A stretch of 64,000 nt of DNA, taken from assembly GCA_902492935.1 (NCBI GenBank), contig CABUNJ010000009.1, forward strand, positions 1 through 64,000, in the 5' to 3' direction. Made by a program: the position numbers and the translations under genes. Shown here in pieces: positions 51,640 through 59,337 of the stretch. The notes below the pieces were generated by a model, which was not told the origin of the DNA, did no database searches, and saw only the letters and a list, made by a program, of their open reading frames with translations. How positions within the stretch are numbered: position 1 is the stretch's first letter; every line of letters starts with the position of its first letter. This stretch comes from an uncultured Collinsella sp. (GTDB taxonomy: Bacteria; Actinomycetota; Coriobacteriia; Coriobacteriales; Coriobacteriaceae).

Positions 51640-52497
51640 TTAGAGGTATTCAAGGAATCGAGCAGCGGCAAGCGAAACGTCAGCCGTGCGATATATCGCA
51701 TTGATCTGCCGATGGGGATGTCCCTCGAGTGGTCGCACGGCAACATCGAACTGACAACGGCGCAAGATGAGCGCGGGAAGAATGCTCACGCCCAAGCCGT
51801 CCTCGACCATAGCCATAATCGCATAGTCATCCCAAGTCGACAGCTTAGAGCGCACCGCCAGGCCCGCGCGGCGAAACAGCGGCGTAATCTCGTCATCGGT
51901 GCCGCGTTCTAGCAGAATAAACTGCTCGTTAGCCAAATCGGAAAGAGAGACGGCCTCCGCCGTGGCAAGCAAAGAGTCTGCCGGTACTACCGCCATCAAC
52001 TCGTCGCGCACCAAAGACCGCGCTGCCATGCCGTTTTCTCGGGGCTCACGCGGGATAAAGCCCAGGTCACAACGACCCTCAGCCACCCATTGTTCAATCT
52101 CTGAGTAATCGCCCATCAGCAGCTCGTAATCGACCTCCGGATGATCGGCGCGAAAGCGCGCGATCACCGGCGGCAGTACATGAGTCGCCACACTCGAAAA
52201 CGTACCGATACAGATCTTGCCGCGCATGAGCCCGCGCATCTCATCCACCCGTCGCTGCAAGCGAGTGAATTCCTCGCAGAGCGCCTCGACAGCCGGCATA
52301 ACTTGCCGCCCGTCGGCAGAAAGCACTACGCCCTCGCGACTGCGGTCGAGCACCTTAAAGCCCCAATCGGCCTCAAGATCGGCCACCATACGGCTCACGC
52401 CCGACTGCGAATAGCTCAGGCGCTCGGCAGCACGCGTAAAGCTTCCGGCGCGCACCGTCTCCAGCAGCACCTGCATCTTTTGAATATTCGTTTCCAC
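51640..52497 (-). CDS. LysR-family transcription regulator
   Basis: 285 residues. The N-terminal winged helix is intact (MQVLLETVRAGSFTRAAERL and YSQSGVSRMVADLEADWGFK). The effector domain begins KICIGTFSSVATHVLPPVIA. GTG start with GGAGG upstream. It is divergent from a DMT transporter gene (118 bp), the usual arrangement for a regulator controlling its exporter. Ligand unknown. Confidence 0.93.
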   Translation of the reverse strand: METNIQKMQVLLETVRAGSFTRAAERLSYSQSGVSRMVADLEADWGFKVLDRSREGVVLSADGRQVMPAVEALCEEFTRLQRRVDEMRGLMRGKICIGTFSSVATHVLPPVIARFRADHPEVDYELLMGDYSEIEQWVAEGRCDLGFIPREPRENGMAARSLVRDELMAVVPADSLLATAEAVSLSDLANEQFILLERGTDDEITPLFRRAGLAVRSKLSTWDDYAIMAMVEDGLGVSILPALILRRCQFDVAVRPLEGHPHRQINAIYRTADVSLAAARFLEYL

Positions 52498-52615
52498 GAC
52501 ACGCCTCCACCTTTACATGAATTTTTGTCATGTTATCCATGCATTATATTCGCTTTTCTTCTATTGCCAGTTCACCCATAGTGAACATGCTCGAATATAG
52601 AGGGGACGGAAGCGC

Positions 52616-53527
52616 ATGGACAACGGACTGTTTACGTACTTAGCAGCATTGCTATTGTTTGGCTCCAACGGCATCATCGCCGCTGCCATCGCGCTGCCGA
52701 GCTCCGATATCGTGCTACTGCGCACGTTTTTGGGCGCCCTCTCGCTTGTCACTATCCTTGCCATCACCCAACGCCATAAGTTGCAGGCGCCATCTCGTCC
52801 CCGCGAAGCCGCAGCACTCCTTCTGTCGGGAGCCGCGCTGGGTGCCAGCTGGATTTTTCTGTTCCGTGCCTACCAGACGATCGGCGTCGGCGTATCCTCC
52901 CTGCTGTACTACTGCGGCCCCATCATCGTCATGGCCCTCTCGCCGTTTATCTTTGGCGAAAAACTGACCGGCGGCAAAATCGCCGGCTTTATCGCCGTCG
53001 CCTGCGGCGCTTTTCTCATTGCAGCGCAAGGTCTAGGCGGCAACATGCCCATTGCGGGTATCGCCTGCGGCATCGCCTCGGCATTTTGCTATGCGCTGAT
53101 GGTCATCGCTAGCAAGGGTGCGCCACACATCGAAGGCCTCGAGAACTCCGCGCTCCAGGTGAGCGCCGCCTTTGTGACCGCGCTGGTCCTCACGCTCATC
53201 ACGCAGGGCGCTCCCTCATTCCTGTCCGCCGGCGTCGCCGCCAGTATTGATTGGCGCGCCGTCGTCATGCTCGGCGTCGTCAACACCGGCATCGGCTGCC
53301 TGCTCTACTTTAGTGCCGTCGCCAAGCTGCCCGTCCAGACCGTCGCAGTCGTCGGCTACCTCGAGCCGCTTTCGGCCGTCGTGTTCTCGACCGTCCTTTT
53401 GGGCGAAGCCATAACACCGGTCCGCCTGATGGGTGCCGCGCTTATCATCGGCGGCGCGATTTTTTGCGAACTCGCCGGCAAACGCGCAAACGCCAAGGCT
53501 GGCATAGCCCAGACAGCACGTGCTTAA
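52616..53527 (+). CDS. DMT-superfamily (EamA) transporter, probable LysR target
   Basis: 303 residues with about ten hydrophobic helices in two EamA repeats. Repeats show ALLLFGSNGIIAAAIALPSS in the first and GYLEPLSAVVFSTVLLGEAI in the second. Function is probably amino acid or metabolite export, not proven. It faces the LysR gene. The ribosome site GAGGGGACGG precedes the ATG. Confidence 0.9.
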   Translation: MDNGLFTYLAALLLFGSNGIIAAAIALPSSDIVLLRTFLGALSLVTILAITQRHKLQAPSRPREAAALLLSGAALGASWIFLFRAYQTIGVGVSSLLYYCGPIIVMALSPFIFGEKLTGGKIAGFIAVACGAFLIAAQGLGGNMPIAGIACGIASAFCYALMVIASKGAPHIEGLENSALQVSAAFVTALVLTLITQGAPSFLSAGVAASIDWRAVVMLGVVNTGIGCLLYFSAVAKLPVQTVAVVGYLEPLSAVVFSTVLLGEAITPVRLMGAALIIGGAIFCELAGKRANAKAGIAQTARA

Positions 53528-53561
53528 AAGCCCCTGTTTTGAAATGCTACCTACGTACATA

Positions 53562-53585
53562 AATAATCCCCAGCTGGGGATTATT
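53562..53585 (+). terminator. Perfect palindrome after the DMT gene
   Basis: AATAATCCCC and GGGGATTATT surround AGCT. It may be the terminator of the DMT gene (TTATTGTCT follows) or an operator in front of kup. Confidence 0.6.
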
Positions 53586-53642
53586 GTCTAAAATAACCTG
53601 ATGTGCCAAACTGCTCTTGTATGTATAAAGACGGCATAAAGA

Positions 53643-53663
53643 TTATCTGTCCTAGACAGATAA
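53643..53663 (+). promoter_or_regulatory. Inverted repeat in kup leader
   Basis: TTATCTGTC and GACAGATAA are separated by 3 bases, ending 22 bases before the GTG start of kup. This could be a protein binding site or a leader hairpin. It does not look like a c-di-AMP riboswitch. Confidence 0.45.
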
Positions 53664-53685
53664 CCGGATGTCTAAGGGAGTCCAC

Positions 53686-55917
53686 GTGGCACACAACAAA
53701 CTGGAGGCAAGCCCCCAAGACCAGCGTGGTCAAGGCGGGCACGGAGCCATCCCCCTCTCCGCTGGCATGCTGCTCGTAACGCTCGGCGTCGTCTATGGCG
53801 ACATCGGCACGAGCCCCATGTACACCATGAAATCAATCGTCGCCAACAACGGCGGCATCGGTACCGTCAGCGAGGACATGATCCTGGGCGCGCTTTCGCT
53901 CGTCATCTGGACCATGACGCTCGTGACCACGGTCAAGTACGTGGTAATCGCCATGAAGGCCGACAACCACAACGAAGGCGGCATCTTCGCCCTGTTCAGT
54001 CTCGTGCGCAAGGTGGCGCCATGGCTGATTCTCCCCGCCATGATCGGCGGCGCGGCGCTGCTCGCCGACGGCATCCTCACCCCCGCCGTCACGGTTACCA
54101 CGGCCATCGAGGGCTTGCGCACCATCGAGTGGGGCCACGCGCTATTGGGTGACGGTCAGACCAATGTGATCATCATCACCATCATCATTATCTGCGGTCT
54201 ATTTGCCATGCAGCGCGCCGGCACCTCGTCAATCGGCAAGCTGTTCGGCCCGCTTATGACGCTGTGGTTCCTGTTCTTGGCTGGCACCGGCCTGTTCAAC
54301 ATGCTCGGCAACCTGTCCATCCTACGCGCGCTCAACCCCATCCGTGGCATCATGTTCCTGTTCTCGCCCATCAACCACTCGGGCATCATGGTGCTCGGCT
54401 TCGTCTTCCTGTCGACGACCGGCGCCGAGGCGCTCTATTCAGACATGGGCCACGTGGGCAAGGCCAACATCTACGCATCCTGGCCGTTTGTTAAGGCGGC
54501 GCTTATCCTTAACTACCTGGGTCAGGGCGCTTGGCTGCTCGCCAACAACTCCAATCCCCAGATGCTCGCAATGGATATCGTCAACCCGTTCTATATGATG
54601 CTTCCCGAGCCCCTGCGCCCCTTTGCCATCGTGCTTTCGGCCGTGGCGGCCATCATTGCCTCGCAGGCGCTCATCACCGGCTCGTTCTCGCTGGTATCCG
54701 AGGCCACGCGCCTCAACCTTATGCCGCATCTGCGCATCCACTACCCCAGCGACACCAAGGGCCAGCTCTATATTCCGCTCGTCAACAACATCATGTGGGT
54801 CGGCTGCATCTTCATCGTGCTGCTGTTCCAAAACTCCGAGCGCATGGAGAGCGCCTACGGCCTCGCCATTACCGTGACCATGCTCATGACCACGACGCTT
54901 TTGACGAGCTATATCGCCGGCATTCTCAAGCACAAGCTGGGCGCCTGCGTCTTCGCCCTGCTCTTCGGTGCCATTGAACTGTGCTTCTTCGCCTCGTGCC
55001 TCACCATGTTCTTTGACGGCGGCTATGTGATGATCTTCCTGGCCGCACTGCTGTTTGGCCTTATGTACGTGTGGCGCCGTGGCACCGCCATCGAGCGCAC
55101 GCAGACGATCCTGCTGCCGGTCTCCAAGTACATCGATCAGCTTAACCGCCTGCGCAACGATGAAACCTATCCCGTGCTCGCCGACAACCTGGTGTTCCTC
55201 ACCAACAGCCCCGATCCGCTCACGCTCGACCGCGACGTGCTCTATTCCATCCTGGATAAGCATCCCAAGCGCGCCAAGGCATATTGGTTCATCAACGTGC
55301 ACGTTACCGACGAGCCCTATACGCACGAATATTCCGTCGAGACCTTTGGCACGGACTTCCTCTTCCGCGTTCGCCTGGACCTGGGCTTTAAAGTTAACCA
55401 GCGCGTCAACGCTTATCTGCGTCAGATCGTCGGCGACTTGATGGCATCGGGCGAGCTGCCGCCGCAACATCACACCTACTCCATCTACAAGACGCGCGGC
55501 AACGTAGGTGACTTCCGCTTTTGCATGCTGCGCAAGATGCTTGCCCCCGAAACGGACATCAACCGCAATGACCACCGCGTGATGGCCATCAAGTACGCCG
55601 TCCGCCGCGCCTGCGGAAGCCCGGCACGCTGGTACGGTCTCGAGAACTCGGCCATCATCATTGAGTACGTACCGCTCTTTGCCCGCATGCGCCCGGCCGT
55701 CAAACTTGTGCGCACCCAGGTGCCGCTCGAGGTTCAGATCGAAGAGGCTGAGGAAATGGAAGTCGACATCTTCTCGGACGACTTGGTCAACGGCAACGAG
55801 GCCGGTAGGGACATGAACATCGATCCCACTGAGCTGCTCGAGAGCGTCGCCGATACGCCCGAACAGCAACAGCTCGACGGCCTCGAGAGTGAACAACTCA
55901 ACGACGCCAACTTCTAG
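53686..55917 (+). CDS. kup: Low-affinity potassium uptake protein Kup
   Basis: 743 residues. Twelve N-terminal membrane helices with family runs LGVVYGDIGTSPMYTMKSIV, KADNHNEGGIFALFSLV and FVFLSTTGAEALYSDMGHVG, then a cytoplasmic domain (FINVHVTDEPYTHEYSVETF). It imports K+ with H+. GTG at 53686 has AGGGAG upstream; the ATG at 53668 has none. The Glu-rich C-terminal tail (about residues 680-743) is unusual for the family. A strong bidirectional terminator follows. Confidence 0.96.
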   Translation: MAHNKLEASPQDQRGQGGHGAIPLSAGMLLVTLGVVYGDIGTSPMYTMKSIVANNGGIGTVSEDMILGALSLVIWTMTLVTTVKYVVIAMKADNHNEGGIFALFSLVRKVAPWLILPAMIGGAALLADGILTPAVTVTTAIEGLRTIEWGHALLGDGQTNVIIITIIIICGLFAMQRAGTSSIGKLFGPLMTLWFLFLAGTGLFNMLGNLSILRALNPIRGIMFLFSPINHSGIMVLGFVFLSTTGAEALYSDMGHVGKANIYASWPFVKAALILNYLGQGAWLLANNSNPQMLAMDIVNPFYMMLPEPLRPFAIVLSAVAAIIASQALITGSFSLVSEATRLNLMPHLRIHYPSDTKGQLYIPLVNNIMWVGCIFIVLLFQNSERMESAYGLAITVTMLMTTTLLTSYIAGILKHKLGACVFALLFGAIELCFFASCLTMFFDGGYVMIFLAALLFGLMYVWRRGTAIERTQTILLPVSKYIDQLNRLRNDETYPVLADNLVFLTNSPDPLTLDRDVLYSILDKHPKRAKAYWFINVHVTDEPYTHEYSVETFGTDFLFRVRLDLGFKVNQRVNAYLRQIVGDLMASGELPPQHHTYSIYKTRGNVGDFRFCMLRKMLAPETDINRNDHRVMAIKYAVRRACGSPARWYGLENSAIIIEYVPLFARMRPAVKLVRTQVPLEVQIEEAEEMEVDIFSDDLVNGNEAGRDMNIDPTELLESVADTPEQQQLDGLESEQLNDANF

Positions 55918-55939
55918 CGACGTCACAAATCAACGACAG

Positions 55940-55975
55940 CGGCCTTGCACCTCGCGAGAGGTGCAAGGCCGTCTT
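55940..55975. terminator. Bidirectional terminator between kup and the bile salt hydrolase gene
   Basis: CGGCCTTGCACCT pairs perfectly with AGGTGCAAGGCCG around CGCGAG, 13 bp, followed by TCTTG on the forward side. The two genes converge here. Confidence 0.88.
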
Positions 55976-55996
55976 GTATTGCAGTAAAGCTAGCGG

Positions 55997-56962
55997 CTAC
56001 GAACGACGCGGCTCGGGAACCACGAGCCTATCGGGGCTCGCGCCCTCGGCATCCATCAGGCTCACGTAGCGAATCGACGGATCCCCATACATCGCGTAGT
56101 AATAATTGCCCGTGCGCGCGCTAAAGCATCCGGTGTAGATAGTCTTCTCGAACTTGCCATCGCCCATCCTGGACGCTCCCTCGATCATCACCACGCCCTC
56201 GAGCGAGCGGAACATGCGAACGACGTTTTCGGTCTCGCTCTCCTTTTGCGGGTAATTGGCATTGAGGTACGCCGCCTTTACAAAACGGCTCGGCGAATAG
56301 CAATCGCCCGGAATGCCGCGCATGCCGGCACCGGCTCCATAGGGCTTGAGCTCGGCGCCGCGCCATGTCGCCGTCTGCGGAAAATCGCTTGTGGCGGTGA
56401 TATAGGTGCGCAGGTTTTCCATGTGCCACGGGAAGGTCGGCTGGTTGGCAAGGGTGTCGACCGGATCGTCGTATACATGCAGGCCGTCAGCCATCATCTC
56501 GACCACGATGCTGCGCTGGCTGTCGCCGATAATCCAATGGAGCAGCGACACGCCCAGCCCCTCTCCGGCAGATTTGGCGACAATCACCGTGTCGCGCAGC
56601 GCGGCCTCGACCTCATCGACCGTCGAGAACGTCGCTGCCACCCACAGGGGGAACTCATAGGCCGCGATATTGGTCTTGCCGTCGACAGGGTCCTCGGCAT
56701 ACTCGGCATAACCCGGGAAATTGAGACCCGCCACGGCGAGGCCCGCATCGTTGCCGCAATCGAAGAACATAGGGTAGTTCCTGTAATCGATGCACATACC
56801 GATCACCGCGTGCGCCGCTGTCGCGTCGTCGATAAACGAATACGGAATGTGAAACCCGCGCGGCATCACGCGAACCTGTTGGCCGTAGTCAAAGCTCCAG
56901 TCGAGATTGCGGCCCAGATACATGTGGCCAGAATTATCGGTAAATCGAATACTCGTACACAT
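55997..56962 (-). CDS. bsh: Bile salt hydrolase / choloylglycine hydrolase
   Basis: 321 residues. N-terminal nucleophile hydrolase: Cys2 follows the starting Met (MCTSIRFTD); GRNLDWSFD gives Arg18 and Asp21; VAGLNFPGYA holds the conserved Asn; LANQPTFPWHMENLRTY and DCYSPSRFVKAAYL match the Asn and Arg catalytic regions. It removes glycine or taurine from bile acids in the gut. Penicillin V acylases share this fold, but the motif set fits BSH better. ATG at 56962 has AGGAGG upstream. Confidence 0.88.
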   Translation of the reverse strand: MCTSIRFTDNSGHMYLGRNLDWSFDYGQQVRVMPRGFHIPYSFIDDATAAHAVIGMCIDYRNYPMFFDCGNDAGLAVAGLNFPGYAEYAEDPVDGKTNIAAYEFPLWVAATFSTVDEVEAALRDTVIVAKSAGEGLGVSLLHWIIGDSQRSIVVEMMADGLHVYDDPVDTLANQPTFPWHMENLRTYITATSDFPQTATWRGAELKPYGAGAGMRGIPGDCYSPSRFVKAAYLNANYPQKESETENVVRMFRSLEGVVMIEGASRMGDGKFEKTIYTGCFSARTGNYYYAMYGDPSIRYVSLMDAEGASPDRLVVPEPRRS

Positions 56963-57028
56963 AGCGCCTCCTAGCTTTACGTTCTTGCTAATTTCATTGT
57001 CTCCAAACAAAAAGGCGCTAAACACAAA

Positions 57029-57062
57029 AGCCCGGACATGACAACAATGTCACGCCCGGGCT
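57029..57062 (-). terminator. Terminator between the deformylase-like gene and bsh
   Basis: AGCCCGG pairs with CCGGGCT, with inner GACA/TGTC. On the reverse strand TTTTG and later five T's follow. Confidence 0.75.
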
Positions 57063-57103
57063 ATTCAAGCAGGATAAACTCAACCAAGTTAACCCCGCAG
57101 GTC

Positions 57104-57212
57104 GTCTAAGGAGTCAAAGTGCCGCAGATTGCCACGAAAGAGGAGCGAAGCGTACTTAAGGTACGCGAGCGACGATTGAGCGGCAAGGTGCGGTGCTTTG
57201 ATCCCCTTAGAC
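57104..57212. repeat. Long imperfect hairpin that supplies the deformylase paralog's stop
   Basis: Arms of about 30 bp (GTCTAAGG near 57104 and its complement at 57205-57212; also CAAAG, CCGCA, TTGCC matched) enclose about 48 nt with an inner GCGTAC/GTACGC hairpin. Together about 109 nt. The TAA stop (57207-57209) of the deformylase-like gene lies in its right end. Confidence 0.65.
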
Positions 57213-57626
57213 CAACTTGCCGAGACAGTGGTCGATCATATGCTGGATCATTTGTGCCTCAAAGCCCGCGTAGTCGCGGCGGCACTCCTTCATCTTGCCG
57301 TCGACAATCTGGTCAAAGGCAACCTTGCACTTGATATAGCGCGTGGACTTGGTGACCTCCTCGTGCGTCAGGCAGCTCTCCTCCATCTTGCTGGCGCCCA
57401 GACCAAACACCAGACGGGGGTTGTAAAGCACGTGGGGCTCGCCGGCGTCGTCCAGATAGACGCAAACCTTCTTGGTAACGCCAATCTGGTTAGCGGCAAG
57501 GCAGCCGGCATCGTCGAGCGACTTGATGGTATCGATCAGGTCCTGTGCGACCGACTCGTCCTCGACGGTCGCAACCTCGCAACGCTGGGACAGGATAGCC
57601 TCGTCGTGGCAAAGCTCTTTAATCAT
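57207..57626 (-). CDS. Degenerate peptide deformylase paralog (HMIDH)
   Basis: 139 residues. Motif 1 AGCLAANQIGV keeps the Gln (Gln47). Motif 2 is EESCLTHEE (Gly to Ser, Ser to Thr; Cys85 kept). Motif 3 is QHMIDHCLGK: the catalytic Glu is Met130, while both metal His (129, 133) remain. This should not deformylate. It may bind formyl-peptides or metal. The start at 57626 is set by GGAGG five bases upstream; the ATG at 57638 has none. Confidence 0.85.
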   Translation of the reverse strand: MIKELCHDEAILSQRCEVATVEDESVAQDLIDTIKSLDDAGCLAANQIGVTKKVCVYLDDAGEPHVLYNPRLVFGLGASKMEESCLTHEEVTKSTRYIKCKVAFDQIVDGKMKECRRDYAGFEAQMIQHMIDHCLGKLV

Positions 57627-57819
57627 ACGTTCCTCCATAGGGGTCGTTGTAACCGCTTAAGTATACGGTACCCTCACATTTTCATGCGAAAAATACCGTC
57701 CGTCTGCTACAAAGCGCCGAACATCAACATGCGAGGAACAACAGCGTCGTAAAGGGGCTATAGTGGGTGAGTTCGTGTCAATCGGCCTAAACTCGGGGCC
57801 GAACAAGGAAAGGGTATGC

Positions 57820-59130
57820 ATGGACGAACTATTTCACGTCAGCGAGCGCAAGTCCACAATCGGGACCGAACTTCGCGCTGGACTGACAACATTCCTGGCG
57901 ATGGCCTACATCATCGCCGTCAACCCCGCGGTGCTCTCGGGCGCTGGCATCGATGCGGGAGCGCTCGCCTGCGCCACCTGCCTGGGCGCCGGCATCATGA
58001 CCATCTGCATGGGCATCTTCGCCAACCGCCCGCTCGCCTGCGCGTCGGGCTTAGGCGTCAACGCGATGATCGCCGGAATCACCACCACCGTCTGCGGCGG
58101 TGACTGGCACGTGGCCATGAGCGTCATCTTCCTTGAGGGCGTCGTCATCTTGCTGCTCGTGCTTTGTGGCCTGCGCGAGGCCATCATGGACGCCATCCCG
58201 GTTGTCCTGCGTCACGCCATCTCGGTGGGTCTGGGCCTGTTTATCGCCATGATCGGCCTGTGCGACGCTGGCATCATCACCGCTGGCGCCGGTACGCTCG
58301 TCGGCCTGGGCGACATCACCTCCCCCACCTTTATCGTCGGCATCATCTCCATCGTCGTGACGGTTGCCCTGGCTTCCCGCAACGTGCCGGGCTCGCTGCT
58401 CATCGGTATCGTCGTCGCCGTCATCGCCGGTATCCCCCTAGGTGTGACCCAGGCTCCGACCGGCATCATCGCCCCGCTCGACTTCTCGAGCATCGGTGGC
58501 CCCATCGCCGACGCCGGCGGCGTGCCCGCCATCGTCAAGGTCCTTACCGACCCCGCGCTCCTCGTCATCTCGTTCTCGCTGCTCATGAGTGACTTCTTCG
58601 ACACCATGGGCACCGCGATGGCCGTGGCCAAGCAGGGCGAGTTCCTCACCGACGACGGCAACGTCGAGAATATCAAGGAGATCCTGATCGTCGACTCCGC
58701 CGCCGCTGCTGTGGGCGGTTTCATGGGCGTCTCCTCCATCACCACCTTCGTCGAGTCCACCTCTGGCGCTGCCGACGGTGGCCGCACGGGCCTCACCTCC
58801 GTCACCACCGGCGTGCTGTTCATTCTCGCCGCGTTCTTCTCCCCCATCGTCACCATCGTTTCCAGCGCCGCCACCTGCGGTGCTCTGGTCTACGTCGGCT
58901 ACCTCATGATGAGCGAGGCCTCCGAGATTGACTGGTCCGACGTGTCGCAGGGTTTCCCGGCGTTTATGATTGTCGCCGGCGTGCCCTTCACCTACTCCAT
59001 CTCTGCCGGCATTGGCCTGGGCTTTATCGCCTACGTGATCGTCGCGCTCTTTAAGGGCGAGGCTTCCAAGATCAAGCCGCTCATGTGGATCGCAGCCCTC
59101 GCCTTCCTCGTCTACTTCTTTGTAGCGTAG
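57820..59130 (+). CDS. NCS2 purine permease (AzgA/GhxP type)
   Basis: 436 residues with about twelve to fourteen hydrophobic helices. AzgA-like runs: STIGTELRAGLTTFLAMAYI, NPAVLSGAGIDAGAL, ASGLGVNAMIAG, LLMSDFFDTMGTAMAVA and VSSITTFVESTSGAADGGRT. Imports adenine, guanine or hypoxanthine with H+. ATG at 57820 has AAGGAAAGGG upstream; an in-frame alternative at 57763 has none. No purine riboswitch was recognised in the leader. Confidence 0.93.
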   Translation: MDELFHVSERKSTIGTELRAGLTTFLAMAYIIAVNPAVLSGAGIDAGALACATCLGAGIMTICMGIFANRPLACASGLGVNAMIAGITTTVCGGDWHVAMSVIFLEGVVILLLVLCGLREAIMDAIPVVLRHAISVGLGLFIAMIGLCDAGIITAGAGTLVGLGDITSPTFIVGIISIVVTVALASRNVPGSLLIGIVVAVIAGIPLGVTQAPTGIIAPLDFSSIGGPIADAGGVPAIVKVLTDPALLVISFSLLMSDFFDTMGTAMAVAKQGEFLTDDGNVENIKEILIVDSAAAAVGGFMGVSSITTFVESTSGAADGGRTGLTSVTTGVLFILAAFFSPIVTIVSSAATCGALVYVGYLMMSEASEIDWSDVSQGFPAFMIVAGVPFTYSISAGIGLGFIAYVIVALFKGEASKIKPLMWIAALAFLVYFFVA

Positions 59131-59156
59131 CGGCAAAGCTGCCAAAGCAGAACACC

Positions 59157-59196
59157 AAAGCGCGGAGTCGCATCGAGCGGCTCCGCGCTTTGCTTT
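59157..59196 (+). terminator. Terminator after the purine permease gene
   Basis: AAAGCGCGGAG pairs perfectly with CTCCGCGCTTT (11 bp) around a 13-nt loop, followed by GCTTTT. Confidence 0.88.
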
Positions 59197-59337
59197 TAAA
59201 GCCAGGCAACGCACGGACGCGCGATGTATTGCTTCCCAAGTTTTGGACATTTTGCCCTCCAAACGGCACTACCGCCGGCAACATCCAGCAGATACGCTGA
59301 ATCTAGTCGTATAGGCCCTATGAGAACGGGAGCAACC

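Noticed and set aside
54439..55926. 495-residue open frame antisense to kup
   Set aside because: Shadow of the kup codons; no motif, no start site.
57627..57819. Purine riboswitch before the NCS2 permease gene
   Set aside because: The three-stem fold and conserved loop bases were not found.
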